12,139 bases of DNA from contig JAICIT010000030.1 in assembly GCA_025960445.1 (NCBI GenBank), forward strand, positions 1 to 12,139, read 5' to 3'. The notes beneath the pieces were generated by a model that was not told the origin of the DNA, searched no databases, and worked only from the letters and a program-made list of their open reading frames with translations. Below are positions 6,800 through 12,139 of the stretch, piece by piece (the stretch's first letter is position 1; every line of letters begins with the position of its first letter). This DNA is from Bradyrhizobium sp. Its GTDB lineage: Bacteria; Pseudomonadota; Alphaproteobacteria; Rhizobiales; Xanthobacteraceae. The position numbers and the translations under genes are program-made.

Positions 6800-6861
6800 C
6801 CGATTTATTAGGCCGCGGTACGGCAGATCAGGTGCATACAGTCTCGGAAGGACACCCAGTA

Positions 6862-7203
6862 ATGATTAAACTTGAGGACATTCAGCAGTACGGCAAAGAA
6901 CATCTCGAAACCGTCGTCGCGTCGGCGACCTCTGTTCACAGCGGCCTTCAGGCAATCGCCACTGCCTACGGCGACTACACCAAAAAATCGTTCGAAGAGA
7001 CCAGGTCCTTCGTCGAGAAGCTTTCGGGAGCGAAGTCGCTGGACAAGGCGCTTGAGGCACAGACCGAATTCGCGAAGTCGGCTTATGAAACCTTCGTGGC
7101 GGATTCGCAGAAGATCGCCGGGCTCTACACCGATCTCGCGAAGCAGACGTATAAGCCGTTCGAGGGCCTGATCGCGAAGGTCACCCCGGCCGCAGCCGCC
7201 TGA
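6862..7203 (+). CDS. Phasin (polyhydroxyalkanoate granule-associated protein)
   Basis: Phasins are small amphipathic helical proteins that coat polyhydroxybutyrate granules and control their size and number. The 113-residue product is almost entirely helical. The stretches GAKSLDKALEAQTEFAKSAY (residues 56-75) and LYTDLAKQTYKPFEGLI are typical of the Phasin_2 family, and the length is typical of rhizobial phasins. There is no signal peptide or membrane segment. ATG6862 is chosen because a GGAAGGA ribosome binding site (6846-6852) lies 9 bases upstream and because starts further upstream, such as TTG6778, fall inside the promoter. The gene is monocistronic: promoter 6771-6799 and terminator 7238-7265 bracket it. 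Two PhaR-like palindromes suggest repression until polymer accumulates. The paralogue number (PhaP1 to PhaP4 in Bradyrhizobium) cannot be assigned from sequence alone. Confidence 0.9.
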   Translation: MIKLEDIQQYGKEHLETVVASATSVHSGLQAIATAYGDYTKKSFEETRSFVEKLSGAKSLDKALEAQTEFAKSAYETFVADSQKIAGLYTDLAKQTYKPFEGLIAKVTPAAAA

Positions 7204-7213
7204 ACAGATCAAA

Positions 7214-7231
7214 GCCTGCATTGCCTGCATT
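7214..7231 (+). repeat. Two perfect tandem 9-base repeats (GCCTGCATT)
   Basis: GCCTGCATT occurs at 7214-7222 and again directly at 7223-7231, between the phasin stop codon and its terminator. It is probably a small slippage duplication with no function I can support. Confidence 0.8.
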
Positions 7232-7237
7232 GAAACG

Positions 7238-7265
7238 AAGCCCGGCAGTCACGCCGGGCTTTTTT
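7238..7265 (+). terminator. Intrinsic terminator of the phasin gene
   Basis: The arms AAGCCCGGC (7238-7246) and GCCGGGCTT (7253-7261) form a nine-pair stem with the six-base loop AGTCAC, followed by a run of T to 7265. It lies 35 bases after the phasin stop codon. Confidence 0.93.
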
Positions 7266-7772
7266 GCGATTCCAGTGATTGGTGATGATCTCCAGAAATC
7301 TCAACAACTTTGTTCCGTGCGGATTGAGCGCGTACGAGGTCGAAGGCTGGCAGCCCCTCGCAAGCCTTTCCTGATCCGTCGCAGAAAAGTGGACCATTCT
7401 GCCTTGCAAAGCTCGGTGAACTTCAAGAGCCCCTATGCGCCTGCGGTTCGCGATCTTGTTTTGTCAAATCGGACCGGATTGATTATTCTCGGCGGGGTCA
7501 CCGCGTCGGCTTGGCCAAACGCAAGTCGCATTTGACCAATATTTGCGCGCTTGCGGCGAGCCGAAGGCTAACCCATATTGCTGTTTCTTGCGGTTGGACC
7601 TGCCGAGCGATGATCTGGAAGCGTGTCTGAGACCTGAGATGCGCTGCAGAAGAACGTCGCCCGGTCGCTGTCCGATCTCCAGGGGATTTCGAACGCCTGT
7701 GCCATGTTGCGATTAAATTCCAGATTTGAACCCTCCGCGCCGCCCGCCCTCGAGTCCGCATCCGCTTCCCGA
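7266..7772. other. Half-kilobase intergenic region before clpS, no clear gene
   Basis: About 500 bases separate the phasin terminator from the chosen clpS start. The short frames here, for example one from TTG7221 that would run through the terminator, have rare codons and no family resemblance. No tRNA is visible: no cloverleaf T-loop sequence. The main signal is a promoter-like pair at 7461-7489. The rest would be an unusually long clpS leader or an unrecognised small RNA. Confidence 0.45.
7461..7489 (+). promoter_or_regulatory. Putative clpS promoter
   Basis: TTGTCA (7461-7466, five of six matches to the -35 consensus) and TATTCT (7484-7489, four of six to the -10) are separated by exactly 17 bases. 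Transcription would begin near 7496, giving a leader of about 277 bases before ATG7773. A promoter closer to clpS cannot be excluded. Confidence 0.45.
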
Positions 7773-8105
7773 ATGGGCAATGATGAGAACCGCAGTGGGG
7801 GCAATGGCGGTCCGGCCACCTCCGTCATCGCCAAGGTCAAGCCCAAGACCAAGCGGCCCAATCTCTATCGCGTGTTGATTTTGAACGATGACTACACGCC
7901 GATGGAGTTCGTCGTTCACGTGCTTGAGAAGTTTTTCCACAAGGATGTCGAGGCCGCGACCAAGATCATGCTGCACGTCCATCATCACGGAATTGGGGAG
8001 TGCGGAGTGTTCACTTACGAGATCGCTGAGACCAAGGTTACGCAGGTGATGGATTTCGCGCGCAAACACCAGCACCCGCTGCAATGCGTGATGGAAAAAA
8101 AATAA
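7773..8105 (+). CDS. clpS: ATP-dependent Clp protease adaptor ClpS
   Basis: ClpS binds proteins with destabilising N-terminal residues (Phe, Leu, Trp, Tyr) and hands them to ClpAP for degradation. The 110-residue product has a flexible, Gly/Asn-rich N-terminal tail (about 1-28), needed in E. coli for delivery, followed by the compact core. Residues equivalent to the E. coli N-degron pocket are present: N38, D40, M44 and H70, within [10 protein letters not shown] and IMLHVHHHG. The C-terminal HPLQCVMEK ending is also typical. The start is ambiguous. The frame extends up to ATG7704, but those 23 extra codons include rare TTA, AGA and CGA, and 110 residues fits the usual ClpS length, so ATG7773 is preferred. 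Neither start has a good Shine-Dalgarno sequence. clpA follows after 237 bases, and the long gap with its own promoter-like signal suggests separate transcription. Confidence 0.94.
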   Translation: MGNDENRSGGNGGPATSVIAKVKPKTKRPNLYRVLILNDDYTPMEFVVHVLEKFFHKDVEAATKIMLHVHHHGIGECGVFTYEIAETKVTQVMDFARKHQHPLQCVMEKK

Positions 8106-8120
8106 TTTGTCGACGTCCGC

Positions 8121-8138
8121 CAAACCGAAGCGGGTTTT
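8121..8138 (+). terminator. Weak possible terminator after clpS
   Basis: AAACC (8122-8126) can pair with GGTTT (8133-8137), followed by two more T residues. The stem has only five pairs and is AT-rich at its base, so it would be inefficient at best. Confidence 0.25.
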
Positions 8139-8248
8139 TGGGTCAGAAATTCCCTCGATCAGTCAAGCGTACGCCTTTCTTTGGGCGGGTTGCCCCGGCT
8201 TTTTGGATGTAGGCTCTAGCCGACGGTTAACGAGTCGCGGGAACCGAT

Positions 8249-8276
8249 CTTACGCAGTTATCTTATGTAACTATAT
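8249..8276 (+). promoter_or_regulatory. Putative clpA promoter
   Basis: CTTACG (8249-8254) and CTATAT (8271-8276) are 16 bases apart. The pattern is between a sigma70 promoter and an alphaproteobacterial heat-shock (RpoH) promoter with a CTT-type -35, so the sigma factor is undecided. Transcription would start near 8284, leaving a leader of about 59 bases before clpA. Confidence 0.4.
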
Positions 8277-8286
8277 GAAGAAGGTT

Positions 8287-8310
8287 GTTGTTGCCTGACT
8301 GGGCAACGAC
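8287..8310 (+). promoter_or_regulatory. Stem-loop in the clpA leader
   Basis: GTTGTTGCC (8287-8295) pairs with GGCAACGAC (8302-8310) over nine positions including one G-U pair, with loop TGACTG. No T-run follows, so it is not an intrinsic terminator. It ends 32 bases before the clpA ATG and may influence mRNA stability or translation. Confidence 0.45.
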
Positions 8311-8342
8311 GATCATGATGGCGGGGGGCCACAGAGGACCGA

Positions 8343-10766
8343 ATGCCGACTTTTTCCCAAAGCCTTGAACAATCTCTGCACCGCGCGCTGGCGATTGCAA
8401 ACGAGCGTCACCATCAGTACGCGACGCTGGAGCACCTCCTGCTGTCGCTGGTGGATGACTCCGATGCGGCAGCGGTCATGCGAGCCTGCAGCGTCGATCT
8501 CGATAAGCTGCGCGCCAGCCTCGTCAATTATCTTGAGACCGAGTTCGAAAACCTGGTGACGGACGGGGCTGATGACGCCAAGCCGACCGCGGGATTTCAA
8601 CGCGTGATTCAGCGCGCGGTCATTCATGTTCAGTCGTCCGGGCGGGAAGAGGTCACCGGCGCGAATGTCTTGATCGCGATTTTCGCCGAACGCGAGAGCC
8701 ATGCGGCTTACTTCCTGCAGGAGCAGGACATGACCCGCTATGACGCGGTCAACTACATCAGCCACGGCATCGCCAAGCGGCCCGGCGTTTCCGAAGCGCG
8801 CCCGGTGCGAGGCGTCGATGAAGAAACCGAGACCAAGGGCAACGAAGATTCCAAGAAGAAGGGGGAGGCGCTCGAGACCTACTGCGTCAACCTCAACAAG
8901 AAGGCGCGGGACGGCAAGATCGATCCCGTGATCGGACGCAATTCCGAGATCAACCGCGCCATCCAGGTGCTCTGCCGCCGACAAAAGAACAATCCGCTGT
9001 TCGTCGGCGAGGCTGGCGTCGGCAAGACCGCTATTGCGGAAGGGCTGGCCAAGCGCATTGTGGACAGCGAAGTGCCTGAAGTGCTGTCCGCGGCTACCGT
9101 GTTCTCGCTTGACATGGGCACCTTGCTCGCGGGCACCCGGTATCGCGGTGATTTCGAGGAGCGTCTGAAACAGGTTCTGAAGGAACTTGAGGCGCATCCG
9201 AACGCGATTCTCTTCATCGATGAAATCCACACGGTGATCGGCGCCGGCGCCACCTCCGGCGGCGCAATGGACGCCTCCAACCTGCTCAAACCGGCGCTGG
9301 CGTCGGGTACGATCCGCTGCATGGGGTCGACGACCTACAAGGAATATCGTCAGCACTTCGAAAAGGACCGCGCGCTTGTTCGCCGGTTCCAGAAGATCGA
9401 CATCAACGAGCCGACCGTTGACGATGCGATTGCGATCCTCAAAGGCCTCAAGCCCTACTTCGAGGACTATCACCGCCTGAAATATACCAACGAGGCGATC
9501 GAGGCTGCGGTGCAACTGTCGTCACGTTACATTCACGACCGCAAGCTGCCCGACAAGGCCATCGATGTTATCGATGAATCCGGCGCGGCGCAGATGCTGT
9601 TGGCGGAGAACAAACGCAAGAAGACGATCGGTATCAAGGAAATCGAGACCACCATCGCCACCATGGCGCGGATCCCGCCAAAGAGCGTGTCGAAAGATGA
9701 CGCCGAGGTGCTGAAGCATCTCGAACAGACGCTGAAACGCGTGGTGTTCGGCCAGGATAAGGCGATCGATGCGCTTGCGGCCTCGATCAAGCTGGCGCGC
9801 GCGGGCTTGCGGGAGCCGGAAAAACCGATCGGCTGTTATCTGTTCTCGGGCCCGACTGGCGTCGGCAAGACCGAGGTTGCCAAGCAATTGGCGGCATCGC
9901 TCGGCGTTGAACTGATCCGCTTTGACATGTCGGAGTATATGGAACGGCACACCGTGTCGCGGCTGATCGGTGCGCCCCCCGGTTATGTCGGATTCGATCA
10001 AGGCGGGCTGCTGACCGACGGCGTCGACCAGCATCCGCACTGCGTGGTGTTGCTCGATGAGATCGAGAAGGCGCACCCTGATCTCTACAACGTGCTGCTG
10101 CAGATCATGGACCACGGCCGACTCACCGACCATAACGGCAAGCAGGTGAATTTCCGCAACGTGATTCTGATTATGACCACCAATGCTGGCGCCGCCGATC
10201 TGGCACGGCAGGCATTCGGCTTCACGCGCAACAAGCGGGAAGGGGACGATCACGAGGCCATCAACCGACAGTTTGCGCCCGAATTCCGCAATCGGCTCGA
10301 CGCCATTGTCTCATTCGCTCATCTCAATGCCGAGGTGATCGGCATGGTGGTCGAGAAGTTCGTGCTGCAGCTTGAAGCCCAGCTTGCCGATCGTGACGTG
10401 ACCATTGAGCTTTCGGACCCGGCCAAAGCCTGGCTGGTCCAGCACGGGTATGATGAGCAGATGGGCGCCCGCCCGATGTCTCGCGTCATCCAGGAGCACA
10501 TCAAGAAGCCATTGGCTGACGAGGTGCTGTTCGGGAAACTGAAGGGCGGCGGTCACGTTCGCGTGGTGCTGGTGCCCGACGAAGCGGCTGCCGAACCGGG
10601 GACGCAAAAGATCGGCTTCGAATTTGTCGAAGGGCCGGTCACGCCCAAGCCCGAAAAACTGCCGGGTGCGCGCAAACGGACGGTACCGCGCAAGCCGAAA
10701 CCGAGCGGTCCCGGCGGCGGCGGTTCCAAGGGACCCGCGTCACGGGGGCCGCTCGTCAAGGTGTAA
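8343..10766 (+). CDS. clpA: ATP-dependent Clp protease ATP-binding subunit ClpA
   Basis: ClpA is the hexameric AAA+ unfoldase that feeds substrates, including those brought by ClpS, into ClpP. The 807-residue protein has two N-terminal Clp repeats (about 1-150) that form the ClpS docking domain. The first AAA module has Walker A GEAGVGKT at 222-229 (K228) and Walker B FIDEIH (D293, E294). The second has Walker A GPTGVGKT (K509), Walker B LLDEIEKAH (D572, E573) and sensor-2 GARPM (R710). There is no ClpB-type coiled-coil middle domain, which excludes ClpB. The ClpP-binding loop carries FGF at 625-627, where E. coli ClpA has IGL. The last ~43 residues form a basic Pro/Gly/Lys-rich tail, making the protein about 50 residues longer than E. 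coli ClpA (758). Start ATG8343 has GAGGA at 8334-8338. A strong terminator follows at 10788-10820. Confidence 0.97.
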   Translation: MPTFSQSLEQSLHRALAIANERHHQYATLEHLLLSLVDDSDAAAVMRACSVDLDKLRASLVNYLETEFENLVTDGADDAKPTAGFQRVIQRAVIHVQSSGREEVTGANVLIAIFAERESHAAYFLQEQDMTRYDAVNYISHGIAKRPGVSEARPVRGVDEETETKGNEDSKKKGEALETYCVNLNKKARDGKIDPVIGRNSEINRAIQVLCRRQKNNPLFVGEAGVGKTAIAEGLAKRIVDSEVPEVLSAATVFSLDMGTLLAGTRYRGDFEERLKQVLKELEAHPNAILFIDEIHTVIGAGATSGGAMDASNLLKPALASGTIRCMGSTTYKEYRQHFEKDRALVRRFQKIDINEPTVDDAIAILKGLKPYFEDYHRLKYTNEAIEAAVQLSSRYIHDRKLPDKAIDVIDESGAAQMLLAENKRKKTIGIKEIETTIATMARIPPKSVSKDDAEVLKHLEQTLKRVVFGQDKAIDALAASIKLARAGLREPEKPIGCYLFSGPTGVGKTEVAKQLAASLGVELIRFDMSEYMERHTVSRLIGAPPGYVGFDQGGLLTDGVDQHPHCVVLLDEIEKAHPDLYNVLLQIMDHGRLTDHNGKQVNFRNVILIMTTNAGAADLARQAFGFTRNKREGDDHEAINRQFAPEFRNRLDAIVSFAHLNAEVIGMVVEKFVLQLEAQLADRDVTIELSDPAKAWLVQHGYDEQMGARPMSRVIQEHIKKPLADEVLFGKLKGGGHVRVVLVPDEAAAEPGTQKIGFEFVEGPVTPKPEKLPGARKRTVPRKPKPSGPGGGGSKGPASRGPLVKV

Positions 10767-10787
10767 CCCGCTCAAAAGCCAATTCAC

Positions 10788-10820
10788 AAAGCCGGCGATC
10801 GAAAGATCGCCGGCTTTTTT
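10788..10820 (+). terminator. Strong intrinsic terminator of clpA
   Basis: The arms AAAGCCGGCGATC (10788-10800) and GATCGCCGGCTTT (10805-10817) form a 13-pair perfect stem closed by a GAAA tetraloop, followed by T residues through 10820. It lies 21 bases after the clpA stop codon. On the minus strand the T-run is only three bases, so it would be weak in that direction. Confidence 0.96.
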
Positions 10821-10823
10821 GGT

Positions 10824-10846
10824 CTTCCAGAGTTGCACGCTGGAAG
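10824..10846. repeat. Inverted repeat CTTCCAG-N9-CTGGAAG
   Basis: Perfect seven-base arms (10824-10830 and 10840-10846) with a nine-base loop lie directly after the clpA terminator and downstream of the minus-strand small ORF. No T-run follows in either direction. It may stabilise the 3' end of the minus-strand transcript. Confidence 0.45.
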
Positions 10847-10909
10847 CACCATGTCGCGGCAATAAGTGCCCGGGCTGGTACCGCGCGAAAAGTCGAGACT
10901 GTTACGTGT

Positions 10910-11230
10910 TCAGCCTTGGCGCAGAAGCTGGTTAATGCGGCGCTGGAGCTGCCGCTTCTTCTTTTCGCTTTTCCGCAGGCGCCGATCGAGATCCGAGGCT
11001 GGCAGCTTGAATGCACGCTCCGAGCTAAATGCAGCGTCAACGAAACGATCGCGCCACACCATCATTTTAGTGAGAAAGGATCGCCCCCTCTCGAACGGGT
11101 CGAACTCCACCGGGACCTCTTTTGCAGAGCTATTGCGCACGATGCACCCGCGGGTCAGGCCGGATTTGCCATCGTCCGCCTCGCTGGCATGAATGAGCCT
11201 GTCGGGCGCGGCCTGGCGTCGGTCCAACAT
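10910..11230 (-). CDS. Small hypothetical protein with basic C-terminal helix
   Basis: I do not recognise this 106-residue frame. It starts at minus-strand ATG 11230-11228 with a GGGAGA ribosome binding site (11242-11237) 6 bases upstream. Codon choice is compatible with this genome, and the composition is plausible for a soluble protein. The C-terminal ~30 residues are strongly basic and helical (RRLRKSEKKKRQLQRRINQL), like a coiled coil or nucleic-acid-binding tail. There is no signal peptide or membrane segment. The GCIVRNSS segment loosely resembles the start of a PilZ domain (CxVRNxS), but the arginine motif and the rest of that domain are missing, so I do not assign it. It lies downstream of and on the same strand as the GrdB-like gene, with 124 bases between. 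The overlapping plus-strand frame (10916-11326) looks less protein-like. It could still be spurious. Confidence 0.5.
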   Translation of the reverse strand: MLDRRQAAPDRLIHASEADDGKSGLTRGCIVRNSSAKEVPVEFDPFERGRSFLTKMMVWRDRFVDAAFSSERAFKLPASDLDRRLRKSEKKKRQLQRRINQLLRQG

Positions 11231-11354
11231 CCGTCGTCTCCCGGTGAAGATGGGGCGACCTTACCCGGCTCGCTTCCGCGTGAAAGGTCCGGGCGGGCGA
11301 ATTGCGTCGTTAACGTAAATCGATGATGGCGTTGAAAGTGCGGGAAATCAGCCT

Positions 11355-12139
11355 TCAGGCTGCGCTCTCTCGCAATCCGCGCGCAATCTGCTTTTGCGCG
11401 TCGAATTCGCGACGTCGTCGCCCCAGCTCCTCGGCACTTAACATCGCGACATTGTTGTAATCCCGCTTCCAGGAAGCATCCGTGCTCCAGCGCAGGGGCG
11501 ACTGCACCGTAGTCCGCGCGCTTGGCGCGGATTCCAGCACGCGCATCGCGAGCTCGAAAGTAAGGGTTTGCGAGGCTTGGTCGTGCGGCTTGCCAGCCGA
11601 ATTGCCCAACGGAAAATCGGAGAATAAGAACCGAGGCACCGCCGCATGCTCCACAATGTCCTTGGCGCAACCCATCACAACCGTGGAAATGCCATTAGCC
11701 TCGAGATGCCGGGCGATCAGGCTGGTGGTCTGGTGGCAAACCGGACAGTTCGGGACCAGTACCGCGGCATCCACTCCGTCCTCCCGACAGCGCGCAAGAA
11801 TTTCAGGCGCGTCGGTTTCGAGGGTGACGCGATGGCTACGGTTGGTCGGTGCCCCGAAGAAGCGCGGTCCGATAGCTCCGATGCGCCGTTCACGCACGAG
11901 CCGCTGCAGTTGCGGCAAGGGAAACCAGGTTCCGCTGTCCTCGGCTGACGTGTGCACGCGATCATAGGCGATGTGCGAAATTCGAACATCGTTTGTCTTT
12001 GAAGTGTCGCCGTCATATACAGAATAGAACTTTGCGCCCCCATTATACTTGGCGCCCGGTCCCTGATCGCCCCTGGCGGGATCAAACAGCGCTGCGGTCG
12101 TGACAATGGTCACGCGGGACTCGGCCAGCGGCTTCATCA
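11355..12139 (-). CDS. GrdB/PrdB-like reductase family protein (glycine/sarcosine/betaine reductase selenoprotein B family), probably cut at its N-terminus
   Basis: The visible 260 residues match the glycine/betaine/D-proline reductase component B family. The opening PLAESRVTIVTTAALFDP is a Rossmann-like strand, followed by DLRISHI-type (here DVRISHIAYDR), SGTWFPL, GAIGPRFFGAPT, VLVPNCPVCHQT and TVVMGCAKDIVE. In true Grd/Prd enzymes a selenocysteine acts near the CxxCH-type site. Here the site is NCPVCH, with C131 (codon TGT) and C134 (TGC), so no UGA recoding is needed. Numbering is from ATG 12137-12135, two bases from the window edge. Relatives as I remember them have residues before PLxESRV, so the real start is probably outside the window. 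No grdA, grdC, prdA or selenium genes are present here. The reaction is unknown; a thiol-dependent reductase role is an inference from the family. Confidence 0.85.
   Translation of the reverse strand, partial: MKPLAESRVTIVTTAALFDPARGDQGPGAKYNGGAKFYSVYDGDTSKTNDVRISHIAYDRVHTSAEDSGTWFPLPQLQRLVRERRIGAIGPRFFGAPTNRSHRVTLETDAPEILARCREDGVDAAVLVPNCPVCHQTTSLIARHLEANGISTVVMGCAKDIVEHAAVPRFLFSDFPLGNSAGKPHDQASQTLTFELAMRVLESAPSARTTVQSPLRWSTDASWKRDYNNVAMLSAEELGRRRREFDAQKQIARGLRESAA

Noticed and set aside
6778..6861. Longer N-terminus for the phasin starting at TTG6778
   Set aside because: It would start inside the promoter, and the ATG at 6862 has a strong ribosome binding site and matches family length.
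7221..7535. 104-codon plus-strand frame after the phasin gene
   Set aside because: It starts at TTG and reads straight through the phasin terminator hairpin; composition is not protein-like.
8107..8298. 63-codon plus-strand frame after clpS
   Set aside because: It starts at TTG with no ribosome binding site and covers the putative clpA promoter and leader.
8313..9515. 400-codon and neighbouring minus-strand frames antisense to clpA
   Set aside because: They are open only because of the GC-rich codon pattern of clpA; no motifs are seen.
10916..11326. 136-codon plus-strand frame after clpA
   Set aside because: It is antisense to the better-supported minus-strand small ORF and lacks a ribosome binding site or family resemblance.
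11745..11747. Selenocysteine codon in the GrdB-like protein
   Set aside because: The codon is TGT, not TGA, so ordinary cysteine is encoded and no recoding element is needed.

Overview
The window looks like ordinary chromosomal core sequence from an alphaproteobacterium of the Bradyrhizobium / Rhodopseudomonas / Nitrobacter / Afipia group. The evidence is a MipZ-type division ATPase beside a divergent panC, a phasin gene followed by clpS and clpA, a SPOR-tailed D-alanyl-D-alanine carboxypeptidase, a J-domain membrane protein resembling mitochondrial Pam18/Tim14, and moderately high GC with alphaproteobacterial codon use. I see no insertion sequence, prophage, CRISPR array, tRNA or rRNA. The genus assignment is inferred from gene content and remembered protein similarity, not from a search.

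Layout. Positions 1-482 (minus) hold the N-terminal 160 codons of panC (pantothenate synthetase), cut by the window edge. A divergent intergenic region leads to mipZ (764-1687, plus). A membrane-anchored alpha/beta hydrolase (1876-2751), a VWA-domain protein (2865-3632) and a J-domain membrane protein (3706-4431) follow on the plus strand. They converge on a minus-strand D,D-carboxypeptidase (4666-6468). A 393-base intergenic region separates this from a phasin gene (6862-7203), which has a good sigma70-type promoter, two palindromic operator-like sites and a strong terminator. After about 0.5 kb come clpS (7773-8105) and clpA (8343-10766). clpA ends in a near-perfect intrinsic terminator. The right end carries two minus-strand genes: a small unrecognised ORF (10910-11230) and a GrdB/PrdB-like reductase family protein (11355 to the edge).

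How the genes relate. ClpS and ClpA form the N-degron adaptor and unfoldase pair that feeds ClpP. MipZ positions the division plane, and the SPOR carboxypeptidase probably acts on peptidoglycan at the septum. The phasin coats polyhydroxybutyrate granules, and its promoter sites fit control by the PhaR/AniA repressor. The VWA and J-domain genes are closely spaced and may work together, but their function is unknown to me.

I did not find a clearly new multi-gene system. The points most worth a second look are the paired palindromes in the phasin promoter, the VWA/Pam18-like pair, the cysteine-containing GrdB-like protein in what looks like an aerobe, and a perfect palindrome between the -35 and -10 of the putative hydrolase promoter. 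The other findings are smaller.
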